From the NCBI RefSeq assembly GCF_001936475.1, contig NZ_MSPQ01000003.1:1-64000 (forward strand): a stretch of 64,000 bases of DNA. Direction: 5' to 3'. Each line of letters starts with the position of its first letter. The stretch's first letter is position 1. This DNA is from Algoriphagus marinus (lineage in GTDB: Bacteria > Bacteroidota > Bacteroidia > Cytophagales > Cyclobacteriaceae). The position numbers and the translations under genes were made by a program. The notes below the pieces were generated by a model. That model worked only from the letters and a program-made list of their open reading frames with translations, did not search any database and had not been told where the DNA came from. Positions 40,313 to 49,185 of the stretch are shown in pieces.

Positions 40313-41209
40313 ATGCGGCAAATCACCTGTCCAGTTTGTAATTCGATTCCAACTGATCCTTTAGAGGAATTCGAAATCTGTACTTGTAGCAATTGTAAGG
40401 TAGGTTGGACTTATGTATCCAATTCAATAGAATCTGAAGAGTTATATCAGGACGAAGTTTATCAGGTAGTAGATAATCGTAAGTCGATTTTTGAGCGAAT
40501 CATCTTTTCAGAAGCACGGAAAATCCTTTCAATTGCTAAAAATCTTTTACCCCGAGCTTCCAAACTTTTGGACTTTGGTTCAGGGAAAGGGCAATTTTTA
40601 TGGGTTGCTAAAGAAAGTGGATGGATAGGAACAGGTATTGAAACTGCAGCTGCAAGAGCTGATTTTGCAAGCGAGTTTTATCAAGTAAAAGTCATTCGTG
40701 AGTTTTATTCCCAAGGAAAAGTTGAAGGAGCACCATTTGATTTTATCACTCTGAATCACGTATTAGAGCATCTGCCTCAGCCGGTATTACTTCTAAATGA
40801 GTTGCTTGATTCGAATCTTGCGAAAGATGGTTTGGTCTATATTGAGGTGCCTCGTGCTAATTCCTGGCAGGCGAAAATTTCCGGTAAATATTGGATGCAT
40901 TGGGATATTCCAAAGCACTTGACGCATTGGAGTGAGGATGTTCTATGTACTGAAATGGCAAAAATTGGATTTTCAAAAAAAGCAGACCGTAGGTTTTCGA
41001 TTCATCTGGGATTGATGGGAATGGTCCAATCGGTTATGAGTATTTTTGGGTTTCGAGACAATCTCGTTTTGCGATTGAAACGAAAAAAAACAGTTGGATT
41101 ACTTTTAGGTATAGGATTGGTCTTGCCAGTAGCAATATTGCTAGAGGTATTAGCTGTCCCTTTTAATCGATCTGGAATCATCGGCGTATACTTCAAGTCA
41201 AATGATTGA
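40313..41209 (+). CDS. SAM-dependent methyltransferase with N-terminal zinc-ribbon motif
   Basis: A 298-residue class I methyltransferase starting 4 bases after the previous stop. The N-terminus holds four cysteines (CPVCNS and CTCSNCKVGW), a probable zinc site seen in sugar and lipid methyltransferase families. The SAM-binding loop is LLDFGSGKGQFLWVAKE, followed by GIETAAARADFA and FITLNHVLEHLPQP. A C-terminal hydrophobic segment suggests membrane contact. It probably methylates a sugar of the polysaccharide. Overlaps the next gene by 8 bases. Confidence 0.85.
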   Translation: MRQITCPVCNSIPTDPLEEFEICTCSNCKVGWTYVSNSIESEELYQDEVYQVVDNRKSIFERIIFSEARKILSIAKNLLPRASKLLDFGSGKGQFLWVAKESGWIGTGIETAAARADFASEFYQVKVIREFYSQGKVEGAPFDFITLNHVLEHLPQPVLLLNELLDSNLAKDGLVYIEVPRANSWQAKISGKYWMHWDIPKHLTHWSEDVLCTEMAKIGFSKKADRRFSIHLGLMGMVQSVMSIFGFRDNLVLRLKRKKTVGLLLGIGLVLPVAILLEVLAVPFNRSGIIGVYFKSND

Positions 41210-42362
41210 ATCTCGACATGTATTGGTATTGCAGTCCTCCTCTGAGCTCTATGGCTCGGGGAAGATCATCCATCAAGTGCTTCAGGTATATCGATCAGAG
41301 GGCTTAATTCCTGTCATTTTGCTTACTGGCCCCGGTCCTCTTGCTGAACTTTTGATAGAAGAGGGATATATTGTTCGAATCAAAAATTTGGGAATTCTGC
41401 GGAGAAAATATGTCAGACCGAGTGGGCTGATCAATCGACTTAGCAAAAATATTCAGGCGTACAGCTATTTAAATCAACTTCACCGAGAGTTTAATTTCCA
41501 GCTCGTTTATTCCAATACACTTGCTGTTGTGGTCGGTGCTTGGTGGGCAAGAAGAAGGAGGATTCCTCACATTTGGCATATTCATGAGATTCTACTAGGA
41601 CCATCACCATTGGTGAGTATGTTGGCAAAAATGCTTGATGTAAGTACTGCTGAGCCTATCGTAGTTTCCCAAGCTGTGGGAGATCATTGGAAAGGCAAAT
41701 TAAAAAAAGCTAGACCTGAAGTCATTTATAACGGGATTCCGTACGAACCCTATTTGATTGAATTTCCGAATGCAAAAAAGAATCTAGGAATTGACAAAAA
41801 CGAGCTAGTCATCACGATGGTGGGCCGAATTAATCCTGGGAAGGGGCAACTTTTCTTTTTGGAAATGGCTGAAATTTTGGTCAATAGATTTCCTCAGCTT
41901 CACTTTATGTTAGTAGGGGATCCTTTTCCTGGCTATGAGGGGATAGAACAGGAAATCATACAAAAGATAGAAAAAACTCAACTTCAGAAATCAGTAAGCT
42001 ATTTGGGTTTCAGGAAAGATATTCCGGAGATTCTAGCTGCAACAGATATTTTTGTTTTGCCTTCGATTCTTCCTGATTCATTTCCTACGGTAATTTTGGA
42101 GGCTATGGCTTCCGGGAAACCAGTAGTTGCTACACGCTCGGGAGGAGCTTCCGAAATGGTCATTCATGAGAAGACTGGCTTATTAGTTTCGGTCGGAGAT
42201 GTGAAAAAGGGAGCAGAAGCTTTAGACAAACTAATTAAAAATGTAGCTTTGCGGATTGAAATGGGAAATGCAGCTCGCAACAGGGTACTTCATGAATATA
42301 GCTTGGAAGCTTTCGAAGAAAAAATCAAAAATCACTTATGGCGACAAATGAGAAAAAACTAA
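41202..42362 (+). CDS. Family 4 glycosyltransferase (GT-B)
   Basis: A 386-residue GT-B enzyme overlapping the methyltransferase gene by 8 bases. N-terminal lobe: HVLVLQSSSELYGSGKIIHQ. Donor lobe: ITMVGRINPGKGQLFFLEMA, MLVGDPFPGYE, VSYLGFRKDIPEILAATDIF and LPDSFPTVILEAMASGKPVV with the ExFxxxxLE-type pair of glutamates. It acts in the cytosol on lipid-linked intermediates. The DUF1972-type GT4 gene overlaps its 3' end by 25 bases. Confidence 0.88.
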   Translation: MIESRHVLVLQSSSELYGSGKIIHQVLQVYRSEGLIPVILLTGPGPLAELLIEEGYIVRIKNLGILRRKYVRPSGLINRLSKNIQAYSYLNQLHREFNFQLVYSNTLAVVVGAWWARRRRIPHIWHIHEILLGPSPLVSMLAKMLDVSTAEPIVVSQAVGDHWKGKLKKARPEVIYNGIPYEPYLIEFPNAKKNLGIDKNELVITMVGRINPGKGQLFFLEMAEILVNRFPQLHFMLVGDPFPGYEGIEQEIIQKIEKTQLQKSVSYLGFRKDIPEILAATDIFVLPSILPDSFPTVILEAMASGKPVVATRSGGASEMVIHEKTGLLVSVGDVKKGAEALDKLIKNVALRIEMGNAARNRVLHEYSLEAFEEKIKNHLWRQMRKN

Positions 42363-43537
42363 AAGTCGCTATTATGGGAGCCAAAGGCTATCCGTATGTG
42401 TACGGAGGCTATGATACCTTGATCCGAGAACTTGGAGAGCGGCTAGTCACACGCGGGGTTTCGGTGAGAGTATATAATCATCGGGCACTTTTTAAAGACA
42501 AACCTCGGTATGTAAAAGGCATTGAATGCATCTACACTCCTGCGATTGAGAAGAAAAGCCTGACTCAATTGACTCACAGTTTTTTTTCAATGGTTCACGC
42601 CTGCTTTTCGGATGTGGATGTGATTTTTGTGGTCAATAGTGGAAATGGGCCTTTCGGACTAATTTCAAGACTCTTTGGTAAACCTACAGTAATTAACGTT
42701 GACGGGTTAGAGTGGCTTCGTCCAAAATGGAAAGGTGCCGGTTCCAAGTATTTTCTTTGGGCATCTAGAATGGCCACTAAGTTATATGACCAAGTCATCA
42801 ATGACTCAGAAGAGATGCGTCGTGTATACTTGGAATTGTTTAACGCAGATTCTAAGGTAATTGCCTATGGGGCGAATCCACGTGAAAGTGCAGAAAGTAA
42901 ATTTATCGAGAAGTGGGGATTGACCACGGAATCATACTTTTTAATTGTAGGGAGACTAGTTCCCGATAACAATGCCGATTTGATCATAGACGGATTTTTA
43001 AAATCTAGTTCAAATCGTAAATTGGTGATTGTTGGAGACCAACCCTTTGAGGATGAATGGGCTAATGAGTTGAAGAAAATTCAAGATCCGAGAATTTTAT
43101 TTACGGGATATGTTAAGGATCCTGATGAGTTGGCTTCGTTCTATATTCATTCTTATGCATATTTTCATGGCCATGAATATGGAGGCACTAATCCAGCTAT
43201 GCTCAAGGCCATGGGTTACGGCTGTGCAATTTTGGCATTGGATACTCCTTTTAATCAGGAGATGTTACAAAATGGAAAGCATGGTTGGTATTTCGATAAG
43301 AAAGTAAAAGCGGTAGCAGAGATCGTCGGGAAAGCGGAGAAAAACCCAACTCAAATGAATGAACTCCGAAAAGAAGCGCGCTCAGGTCTAACTGAAAAAT
43401 ATAATTGGGATTATGTGACGGAGCAATATCTGGAAGTTTTTCAGGAATTATCTGGAAAAAAAGTTCCAGCACCACTTCCTGTAGCCAAACAGGTAAGTTT
43501 GGAAGAGGTAACAGAATCACAGAGATCTGATTTTTAA
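42338..43537 (+). CDS. DUF1972-type family 4 glycosyltransferase
   Basis: A 399-residue GT-B protein whose N-terminal lobe is the DUF1972 type (VAIMGAKGYPYVYGGYDTLI, VVNSGNGPFG, VINVDGLEWLRPKWKGAG), as in rhamnosyltransferases. The donor lobe shows LIVGRLVPDNNADLIIDGF, VIVGDQPFEDEWANEL, ILFTGYVKDPDELASFY and HGHEYGGTNPAMLKAMGYG. It overlaps the previous gene by 25 bases and is the last of the polysaccharide operon; no clear terminator was found after it. Confidence 0.87.
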   Translation: MATNEKKLKVAIMGAKGYPYVYGGYDTLIRELGERLVTRGVSVRVYNHRALFKDKPRYVKGIECIYTPAIEKKSLTQLTHSFFSMVHACFSDVDVIFVVNSGNGPFGLISRLFGKPTVINVDGLEWLRPKWKGAGSKYFLWASRMATKLYDQVINDSEEMRRVYLELFNADSKVIAYGANPRESAESKFIEKWGLTTESYFLIVGRLVPDNNADLIIDGFLKSSSNRKLVIVGDQPFEDEWANELKKIQDPRILFTGYVKDPDELASFYIHSYAYFHGHEYGGTNPAMLKAMGYGCAILALDTPFNQEMLQNGKHGWYFDKKVKAVAEIVGKAEKNPTQMNELRKEARSGLTEKYNWDYVTEQYLEVFQELSGKKVPAPLPVAKQVSLEEVTESQRSDF

Positions 43538-43685
43538 CCTGCTGAATAGTCAGAAAGCTCTGTCATGCGTGAGGCAAGTCTTTGCAATAATCAGTGAAGA
43601 TCTGTGGAGAAATGTGATTTCTTGGAACTTTAAGCTCATTTTGAGACTTAGAAAAACATAACTTTTAACCCTAAATTTTAAACTA

Positions 43686-44099
43686 ATGATCAGAAAAGCA
43701 ACAGCCGTTTGGAATGGCACTGGTAAAGAAGGAAAAGGTCATCTGACCACAGCGAGCAATGTGCTCAATAAAACTCAATATTCTTTCAACACGAGGTTTG
43801 AGGATGGTGTAGGCACCAATCCGGAAGAACTAATCGCTGCAGCGCATGCGGGTTGTTTTGCGATGAAATTGAGCTTTAATCTTAGCGCTGAGGGCTTGAC
43901 TCCGGAAGAATTGGATGTAACCTCTAATATTACTTTCGAAGAGGGAACTTTGAAAAAGTCACACCTCGTACTAAAAGCCAAAGTGGCAGGCGTCACTGAA
44001 GAAAAATTTGCTGAATTAGTCAAAGATGCGGAGCTAAACTGCCCTATCTCTCAAGCTTTAAAGATGGAAATCAGCGTAGAATACACGCTTAATTCCTAA
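43686..44099 (+). CDS. OsmC/Ohr-family peroxidase
   Basis: A 137-residue OsmC family protein. The two reactive cysteines are visible: Cys57 in AHAGCFAM and Cys119 in LNCPISQ, with the glutamate in NPEELIAAAHA. By family these enzymes reduce organic hydroperoxides in the cytosol. It ends at a strong bidirectional terminator shared with rlmF. A second OsmC-type gene at 62.3 kb belongs to a different subgroup. Confidence 0.9.
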   Translation: MIRKATAVWNGTGKEGKGHLTTASNVLNKTQYSFNTRFEDGVGTNPEELIAAAHAGCFAMKLSFNLSAEGLTPEELDVTSNITFEEGTLKKSHLVLKAKVAGVTEEKFAELVKDAELNCPISQALKMEISVEYTLNS

Positions 44100-44116
44100 T
44101 TGGATTTCCAATAATA

Positions 44117-44148
44117 AAAAAAAGCAGGCCGAATAGCCTGCTTTTTTT
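44117..44148. terminator. Bidirectional terminator between OsmC and rlmF
   Basis: AAAAAAAGCAGGC (44117-44129), loop CGAATA, then GCCTGCTTTTTTT (44136-44148). The A/T flanks give a T-tract on both strands, and its right end overlaps the rlmF stop codon. Confidence 0.88.
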
Positions 44149-45097
44149 ATGCCCATCGGAATTTTCGCCAAACGTCTTGTTGCTTTGGGCTAAGAAAAGT
44201 CCACGCTACAAACCTACTTTTCTTATTGCCTTGAGCCATTGGGATAATTTTGAAATCTACCACACCAACTTTCCGTAGGGATTCTTCAATGGCCTTGAGA
44301 TTTTCAGATTTTGAAACTAATGAAGTGAACCAAAATACCTGATTCCGAAAGCTGATACTTTCCAAAATCATCTTTCGAATAAACTCTAATTCACCTCCGG
44401 GACACCAAAGTTCGGAGGCCTGACCTCCAAAGTTTAGGGCTAATTTTTCTATCGGCTTTTGCCGGAGATTTTTAAGTTTACGCATGCTTCCTTCGGATGC
44501 TGATTGGGCAGAATCATGAAAAGGAGGGTTGCAAATCGTCAAATCAAAATAGACCTCATTTTGAATGATGTTTTGGAAGATATGATTTGAATCAGTTTGA
44601 GCCATTAACTCGATTTTGCCATGTAGAAGAGAGTTTTCTTCTAATATTCTCCTCGCGGATTCGATGGCTTTTGGATTCAATTCAGACCCGACAACTTTCC
44701 AACCGTATATTGAATTTGCTAAAATAGGATAGATCAAATTCGCTCCACAACCAATATCCAAAATCTGTATTTTGGATCCCTTTATGGGTTTTCCTGAATT
44801 ACTTTGTGTTAATAAATCAGCAGCATAATGAATGTAGTCCGCGCGTCCCGGGATTGGAGGACAAAGAAACCCATCTGGAATGTCCCAGAATTTGACTCCA
44901 TAAAAATGGATTAACAGCGCCCGATTGAGTAGTTTAACTGCCGTAGAATCAGCAAAATCCAAACTTAAATTTCCATGTTCATTTTGAAAAACATGAGGAG
45001 CTAACTCTGGCAAAGTTTCAGAAAGAGAGGCCAGATCGTAGCGACCTTGATGAAGATTATTAGGGTGGAGGCTTTTATTTTGTTCAGAGTTTTTCAT
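44147..45097 (-). CDS. rlmF: 23S rRNA (adenine(1618)-N6)-methyltransferase RlmF
   Basis: A 316-residue cytosolic N6-adenine methyltransferase, close to the 308 residues of the E. coli enzyme. The N-terminus has HPNNLHQGRYD and FADSTAVKLLNRALL, the SAM loop is ILDIGCGANLIYPIL, and the catalytic motif is CNPPFHDS. PPIPGRADYIHYAADL is the diagnostic RlmF signature. It methylates A1618 of 23S rRNA (E. coli numbering). It is followed at its 5' side by the CIA30 gene 16 bases away, so both may be on one transcript. Confidence 0.93.
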   Translation of the reverse strand: MKNSEQNKSLHPNNLHQGRYDLASLSETLPELAPHVFQNEHGNLSLDFADSTAVKLLNRALLIHFYGVKFWDIPDGFLCPPIPGRADYIHYAADLLTQSNSGKPIKGSKIQILDIGCGANLIYPILANSIYGWKVVGSELNPKAIESARRILEENSLLHGKIELMAQTDSNHIFQNIIQNEVYFDLTICNPPFHDSAQSASEGSMRKLKNLRQKPIEKLALNFGGQASELWCPGGELEFIRKMILESISFRNQVFWFTSLVSKSENLKAIEESLRKVGVVDFKIIPMAQGNKKSRFVAWTFLSPKQQDVWRKFRWA

Positions 45098-45113
45098 GGT
45101 AGGAAACCTATAC

Positions 45114-45632
45114 CTAAATCAGTTCGATTTTGGAGATTTCCAACCGGAAGGTTTCAGGTTTTTTGTTTCCGATCAGAAAGGCAAGTTCGCTTATTTGATC
45201 GGAATTGAAATTTGGAATCGCCAATTTCCTCCCTCGGAATGCAGGATACATCCCAGATAATGGAATCACAATTTCTTGCCAATCCCCATTCGTCTGGAAC
45301 TCGGAAATGTAAGAATGTCTATCGTATGGGCTTGATTTGATTCGAAACTGATAACTTTTACCGTCTCCTTTTATGGTGATTTTCACTTTGGTATTATTTC
45401 CAACCTTAGTATTGAGATCGTGTCGAAGCGAAGAGAATCCTCCATTATTTTCTAGCGAAACTTTCCCTTCAAATAGGCCATTTCCTGCTTCATTGATGGA
45501 AAAATTACCAACCGACCTTCCTCCCATCACCACATCATCGACAATCTGCCAGTCGGATTTGGAAGAATTTTGAGAAAAATCATAGAGCATTAATGAAATC
45601 ATAAGTGGGATGTAGAATAGTAGAGCTTTCAC
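45114..45632 (-). CDS. CIA30-family protein
   Basis: A 172-residue protein with a galactose-binding-like beta sandwich of the CIA30 type: WQIVDDVVMGGRSVGNFSI, GKVSLENNGGFSSLRHDL and PFRG-like PAFRGRKL. I start at GTG 45632 because it gives an N-terminal hydrophobic signal (MKALLFYIPLMISLMLYDFS); the longest frame begins at TTG 45647. Mitochondrial CIA30 helps complex I assembly, but bacterial members are uncharacterised and the secreted or anchored form here argues for a periplasmic role. Confidence 0.8.
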   Translation of the reverse strand: MKALLFYIPLMISLMLYDFSQNSSKSDWQIVDDVVMGGRSVGNFSINEAGNGLFEGKVSLENNGGFSSLRHDLNTKVGNNTKVKITIKGDGKSYQFRIKSSPYDRHSYISEFQTNGDWQEIVIPLSGMYPAFRGRKLAIPNFNSDQISELAFLIGNKKPETFRLEISKIELI

Positions 45633-45714
45633 ACTCTTAAAAGTCAAAACCTTTTATTTTGTTTAATTCCAGAAAGTTGACCCTGCAAAACTACCGATAG
45701 CAAAATGACCCTTA

Positions 45715-46446
45715 TTAGTCCACTTCAAAGATCAACTTCATGGTGATTGAAGCAGTTTTGTTTTTATCAGCGGTATTGAAAGTGCCTCCCCAAGAGTAAT
45801 CTTCACCGGAATTTTGACCGGTGATTTGGAAGATTCCCATATTTGCAGAAATTAAATCGCCAAGACTACCTTTTGAATTTTCTGCGATTCGCTCCGCTCT
45901 GATGGTGGCATCCTCCGTTGCTTTTGCAATCATTTCCAATTTGAGAGATTCAAGTTCGGTATAATAGTAGCGTGGGTTTTGGGAATAGAATGTGATCCCT
46001 TGGTTGAGAAGTTCCGTGATTTCCCTTGAGATTTTCTCTACTTTTTCTACCTCTTTGGATTCTATTTTTAGTGATTGATTAAGTTGGTAACCGGTGAAAG
46101 TCTGTCCCAGATATCTCCCATCGTTGGAATAGTTTTGCTGATATTGGGGATTAGTGGATACGGCATTGAAGATCAGTTGATCCTCTGGGATTCCTTTTGA
46201 TTTCAGATAAGTTGTTACTGCCTTTTTATCAGATTCCAAATCTGCATAAGCTGTTTTGAGATCTCGGCTTTCTCGGCTAAAATTTCCTTCCCAGACGATC
46301 AGATCCGAGGTAAAATTGCTTTCGCCCAAGCCAGTCACGTTGATTGTGCCCTGAGGACGATTTCGATTGATGACTGCATTTCCCAAAATAAAAGCTGCAA
46401 TTACTATCGCTAGTGCAAAAAGTATTGCTGGAATGTTCTTCTTCAT
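45715..46446 (-). CDS. SIMPL (DUF541) domain protein
   Basis: A 243-residue protein anchored by an N-terminal helix (IPAILFALAIVIAAFILGNAV) with a SIMPL domain: NVTGLGESNF, KSKGIPEDQLIFNAVSTNPQY and the C-terminal RAERIAENSKGSLGDLISANM. SIMPL proteins are periplasmic or surface proteins of poorly known function, some related to stress. It stands alone; the terminator of the next minus gene lies just upstream of its start. Confidence 0.85.
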   Translation of the reverse strand: MKKNIPAILFALAIVIAAFILGNAVINRNRPQGTINVTGLGESNFTSDLIVWEGNFSRESRDLKTAYADLESDKKAVTTYLKSKGIPEDQLIFNAVSTNPQYQQNYSNDGRYLGQTFTGYQLNQSLKIESKEVEKVEKISREITELLNQGITFYSQNPRYYYTELESLKLEMIAKATEDATIRAERIAENSKGSLGDLISANMGIFQITGQNSGEDYSWGGTFNTADKNKTASITMKLIFEVD

Positions 46447-46495
46447 AAAAGCATAGATTGGTTTACTGAAAATAAGAATTCATAGGCTAGGTAAC

Positions 46496-46523
46496 AAAAA
46501 ACCCGCCGAAAAGCGGGTTTTAA
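46496..46523 (-). terminator. Intrinsic terminator after the M14 peptidase gene
   Basis: On the minus strand: AAAACCCGC, loop TTTTCG, GCGGGTTTTTT. It follows the stop of the peptidase gene by about 20 bases. Confidence 0.85.
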
Positions 46524-46544
46524 GAAGTCTTAACCAATACTTAT

Positions 46545-48026
46545 TCAGAGTACTCTTTGCTTAAATTCTTGAGATTTTGGATTATCCAGATCGATTAAGT
46601 AGCCATTGACAACGGCATACTTCAATTTGTCCTCTTTTGCTAGAAAGAAATTAGGAGTAGCACCTGTCATCCAGCCGGATGGGTATTCTTCAGTACTTTT
46701 CAAAACGAGAATAGGGAGTCCATGCAACTCGTTTTTTGAAGCATTCTTAACTTTTACTGCTAGGTATCCTTTCCTAAGCAAGTCCATTGCTTTTTCCCCA
46801 TTAAGTGCATCGAAGTTCTCAAATTCCGTTTCATATACTTTGCCTTCCATATATTTCAAACCGGTAGCATCAAGAGTTTCTATTCCAAAGTATACTTGCA
46901 TATCGCCTAGGTCCTCTACAGATGAAGTCATATAGTAGCTCTCACCAGAAGTGATATCCCGTCTTCTAATGGCAAGATCAACTGGATATACCTTTTCTCC
47001 TACTGGAACCAAAACTTCATTTAAGATCAAATCCATCAGTTGGAGATCATTATCCCCAATGGCAAAATATTGCTCGGTAGTATATTGCTCATAGCCTTTG
47101 GTTGCAATCTGATGAAGCGCATTCAGGATGATCATGAAATTCAATTTTCGGATGTATTGCTTCTCAGGATCGTTAGTATATCCTCCAGACTCGATTAGAA
47201 TGGTGCTTGTGCCCCATTTTTGAATATTGTCTCCAAATGCTCTCGGCTCAAATTCGTCATCGTATTTGCCTACTTGGCCAGGTATGATCTGTTGTAGCAC
47301 TTCATTCATACCCGCTATGGTCTGCATTGCTCTTTTTCGCACATCATTGATTTCCGTAGCTTCGTTGTAGGCAGGAGCCAAAACAGAAATAGTGGCTTGT
47401 TTTGGCGTGTTGTGAACATTGTAATAGATCTGCTGATCATGAAGATTAAATCCAAACTCAGGTTCGAATTTATCTCTGGCATTTTTTAGAATTTGAGCCT
47501 CCGGAGAAATCTGGGAGATCGCATCGCGATTGAGGTCTATATCCAGTGCGTTTCTTCGTTTGAAAGCTTCTGCGCCATCCGGGTTGATCATTGGAATGAA
47601 TTTGATTTGAAGTTGATTCTTCAAAAGTGCTCGCAACTCGTCATATTCATCTCCACTTGCTTTCAGAAAATTGAACAAATCAAAAAGAGACATGGTGGCC
47701 GTACTTTCGTTGCCGTGCATTTGGGACCAAAGCATCACTTTGGTCTGACCATTTCCCCAGTCCAAAGAGGAAATGCTTCTACCTTCAATCGATTCGCCAA
47801 GCTTTTCTATTTGAAAGATATCAGCATGTTTTTGAATCAAAGGCTGTAGATCGGCATGCTTGAACCTTCTATTCGTGATAGCCTTTTCAAGATATTGCTC
47901 CTGGGCTTCACTCAAGGATTCAATTGATAGGGGCTCAAAGTCTTCTGGGATTGCTGTTTTGCACCCAGAAATTTGAAGTAAAAACAGCAAAAAAATGCTA
48001 AATAGAGTTCTGGAAGTAGATTTCAT
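46545..48026 (-). CDS. M14-family zinc carboxypeptidase, lipoprotein
   Basis: A 493-residue exported zinc peptidase. The lipoprotein signal (FLLFLLQISGC, Cys22) predicts a membrane-anchored enzyme. Zinc ligands are His104 and Glu107 (MHGNE) and His196 (NLHDQ); substrate-binding Asn166-Arg167 (DLNRD) and catalytic Glu279 (LIESGG) complete the M14 set. A C-terminal extension of about 150 residues follows. It likely trims C-terminal residues from peptides or cell-wall peptides; neighbouring dipeptide epimerase is divergent and could process released dipeptides, an inference from position. Confidence 0.92.
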   Translation of the reverse strand: MKSTSRTLFSIFLLFLLQISGCKTAIPEDFEPLSIESLSEAQEQYLEKAITNRRFKHADLQPLIQKHADIFQIEKLGESIEGRSISSLDWGNGQTKVMLWSQMHGNESTATMSLFDLFNFLKASGDEYDELRALLKNQLQIKFIPMINPDGAEAFKRRNALDIDLNRDAISQISPEAQILKNARDKFEPEFGFNLHDQQIYYNVHNTPKQATISVLAPAYNEATEINDVRKRAMQTIAGMNEVLQQIIPGQVGKYDDEFEPRAFGDNIQKWGTSTILIESGGYTNDPEKQYIRKLNFMIILNALHQIATKGYEQYTTEQYFAIGDNDLQLMDLILNEVLVPVGEKVYPVDLAIRRRDITSGESYYMTSSVEDLGDMQVYFGIETLDATGLKYMEGKVYETEFENFDALNGEKAMDLLRKGYLAVKVKNASKNELHGLPILVLKSTEEYPSGWMTGATPNFFLAKEDKLKYAVVNGYLIDLDNPKSQEFKQRVL

Positions 48027-48087
48027 AAATCTTTATTATTTCAATCAATTATTTGTAAATCTAGGCAACTTAGAATAAAAAACCCCT

Positions 48088-48095
48088 TAATTTTG
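48088..48095 (+). promoter_or_regulatory. -7 box of the dipeptide epimerase gene
   Basis: TAATTTTG fits TAnnTTTG and lies 18 bases before the ATG. The -33 element is not recognisable at the usual distance, so this is a partial call. Confidence 0.4.
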
Positions 48096-48112
48096 ATCTA
48101 AAATCAGTATTT

Positions 48113-49150
48113 ATGGCTATCAAGTTATCTTATTTTGTAAAAGATCTTCCGCTGAAACACACCTTCACCATTGCCCATCAAAGTCGTGATGTGCAGGATA
48201 CATTGATCGTGAAATTGGAAGATGCAAGTTTTTACGGCTTGGGAGAATCTACGACCAACCCTTTTTATGGGATGACGATAGCCAATATGATTGAATGTCT
48301 GGAAGAAATCAGACCAATTGTAGAGAGAGGAAATTGGAAAACTCCAGAAAGGCTATGGGAACTTGGAAAAGAGGTTTTCAAAAACAATCCATTTGCACAG
48401 TGTGCTTTAGACATGGCTGCCTGGGACCTTTTTGCGAAGCAAAAGGGAAAGAAACTTTATGAACTTCTTGAGCTGAATCCAGCCAATATCCCTCTGACTA
48501 ATTTTACTATTGGTATTGATACAATTGAAAAAATGGTGTCAAAAATGAAAGAGGTGGACTGGCCGATTTACAAAATCAAGCTGGGTACTGAAAATGATCT
48601 CGAGATCATTAAAGAACTTCGAAAACATACCGATGCGGTTTTTAGAATTGATGCAAACTGTGCCTGGACTGCAGATCAAGCAATCGCTTACTCTGCCGAA
48701 CTCAGTAAGCTTGGAGTAGAATTTATGGAGCAGCCGCTTGGAAAAGATGATCTGGAGGGAATGCGGAAGGTCTACGCAGAAAGTAAACTTCCGGTCATGG
48801 CAGATGAAAGTTGTATTGTGGAATCAGATGTCAAAAAATGTCACGGACTTTTCCACGCTGTCAATATTAAATTGGTGAAAGCGGGTGGAATTACTCCGGG
48901 ACTTCGAATGATTAAAGAAGCAAAATCGCTTGGTATGAAAACGATGGTAGGTTGTATGACAGAATCTTCTGTTGGTATTACAGCGATTGCCCATATTGCC
49001 GCACTTCTGGATTATGTCGATATGGATGGTGCTATGCTACTATCGCATGATCCTGCAAAAGGGGTGACAATAACTCCTGAAAAAGTAACCTTCCCTAAAG
49101 GAAATGGAATTGGTGCCGAACTGATCGAAGAACCTATCGAATCGAATTAA
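48113..49150 (+). CDS. Dipeptide epimerase (enolase superfamily)
   Basis: A 345-residue enolase-superfamily enzyme. The N-terminal capping domain is followed by the barrel with the catalytic KxK (Lys154, Lys156 in YKIKLG), metal ligands Asp180 (RIDANCAW), Glu206 (MEQPLG) and Asp231 (MADESC), the opposite lysine in NIKLVKAGG (Lys253/256), and the DMDG loop that recognises dipeptides. These features match L-Ala-D/L-Glu epimerases, which recycle peptidoglycan dipeptides; a different dipeptide is possible. It is divergent from the M14 peptidase and ends in a bidirectional hairpin. Confidence 0.9.
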   Translation: MAIKLSYFVKDLPLKHTFTIAHQSRDVQDTLIVKLEDASFYGLGESTTNPFYGMTIANMIECLEEIRPIVERGNWKTPERLWELGKEVFKNNPFAQCALDMAAWDLFAKQKGKKLYELLELNPANIPLTNFTIGIDTIEKMVSKMKEVDWPIYKIKLGTENDLEIIKELRKHTDAVFRIDANCAWTADQAIAYSAELSKLGVEFMEQPLGKDDLEGMRKVYAESKLPVMADESCIVESDVKKCHGLFHAVNIKLVKAGGITPGLRMIKEAKSLGMKTMVGCMTESSVGITAIAHIAALLDYVDMDGAMLLSHDPAKGVTITPEKVTFPKGNGIGAELIEEPIESN

Positions 49151-49154
49151 AAAT

Positions 49155-49183
49155 AGAAAGGGCGGTTCCAAACCGCCCTTTCT
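49155..49183. terminator. Bidirectional terminator hairpin
   Basis: AGAAAGGGCGGTT (49155-49167) pairs fully with AACCGCCCTTTCT (49171-49183) across a CCA loop. It separates the epimerase gene from the converging response regulator gene; the T-tracts are short, so efficiency is uncertain. Confidence 0.75.
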
Positions 49184-49185
49184 CA

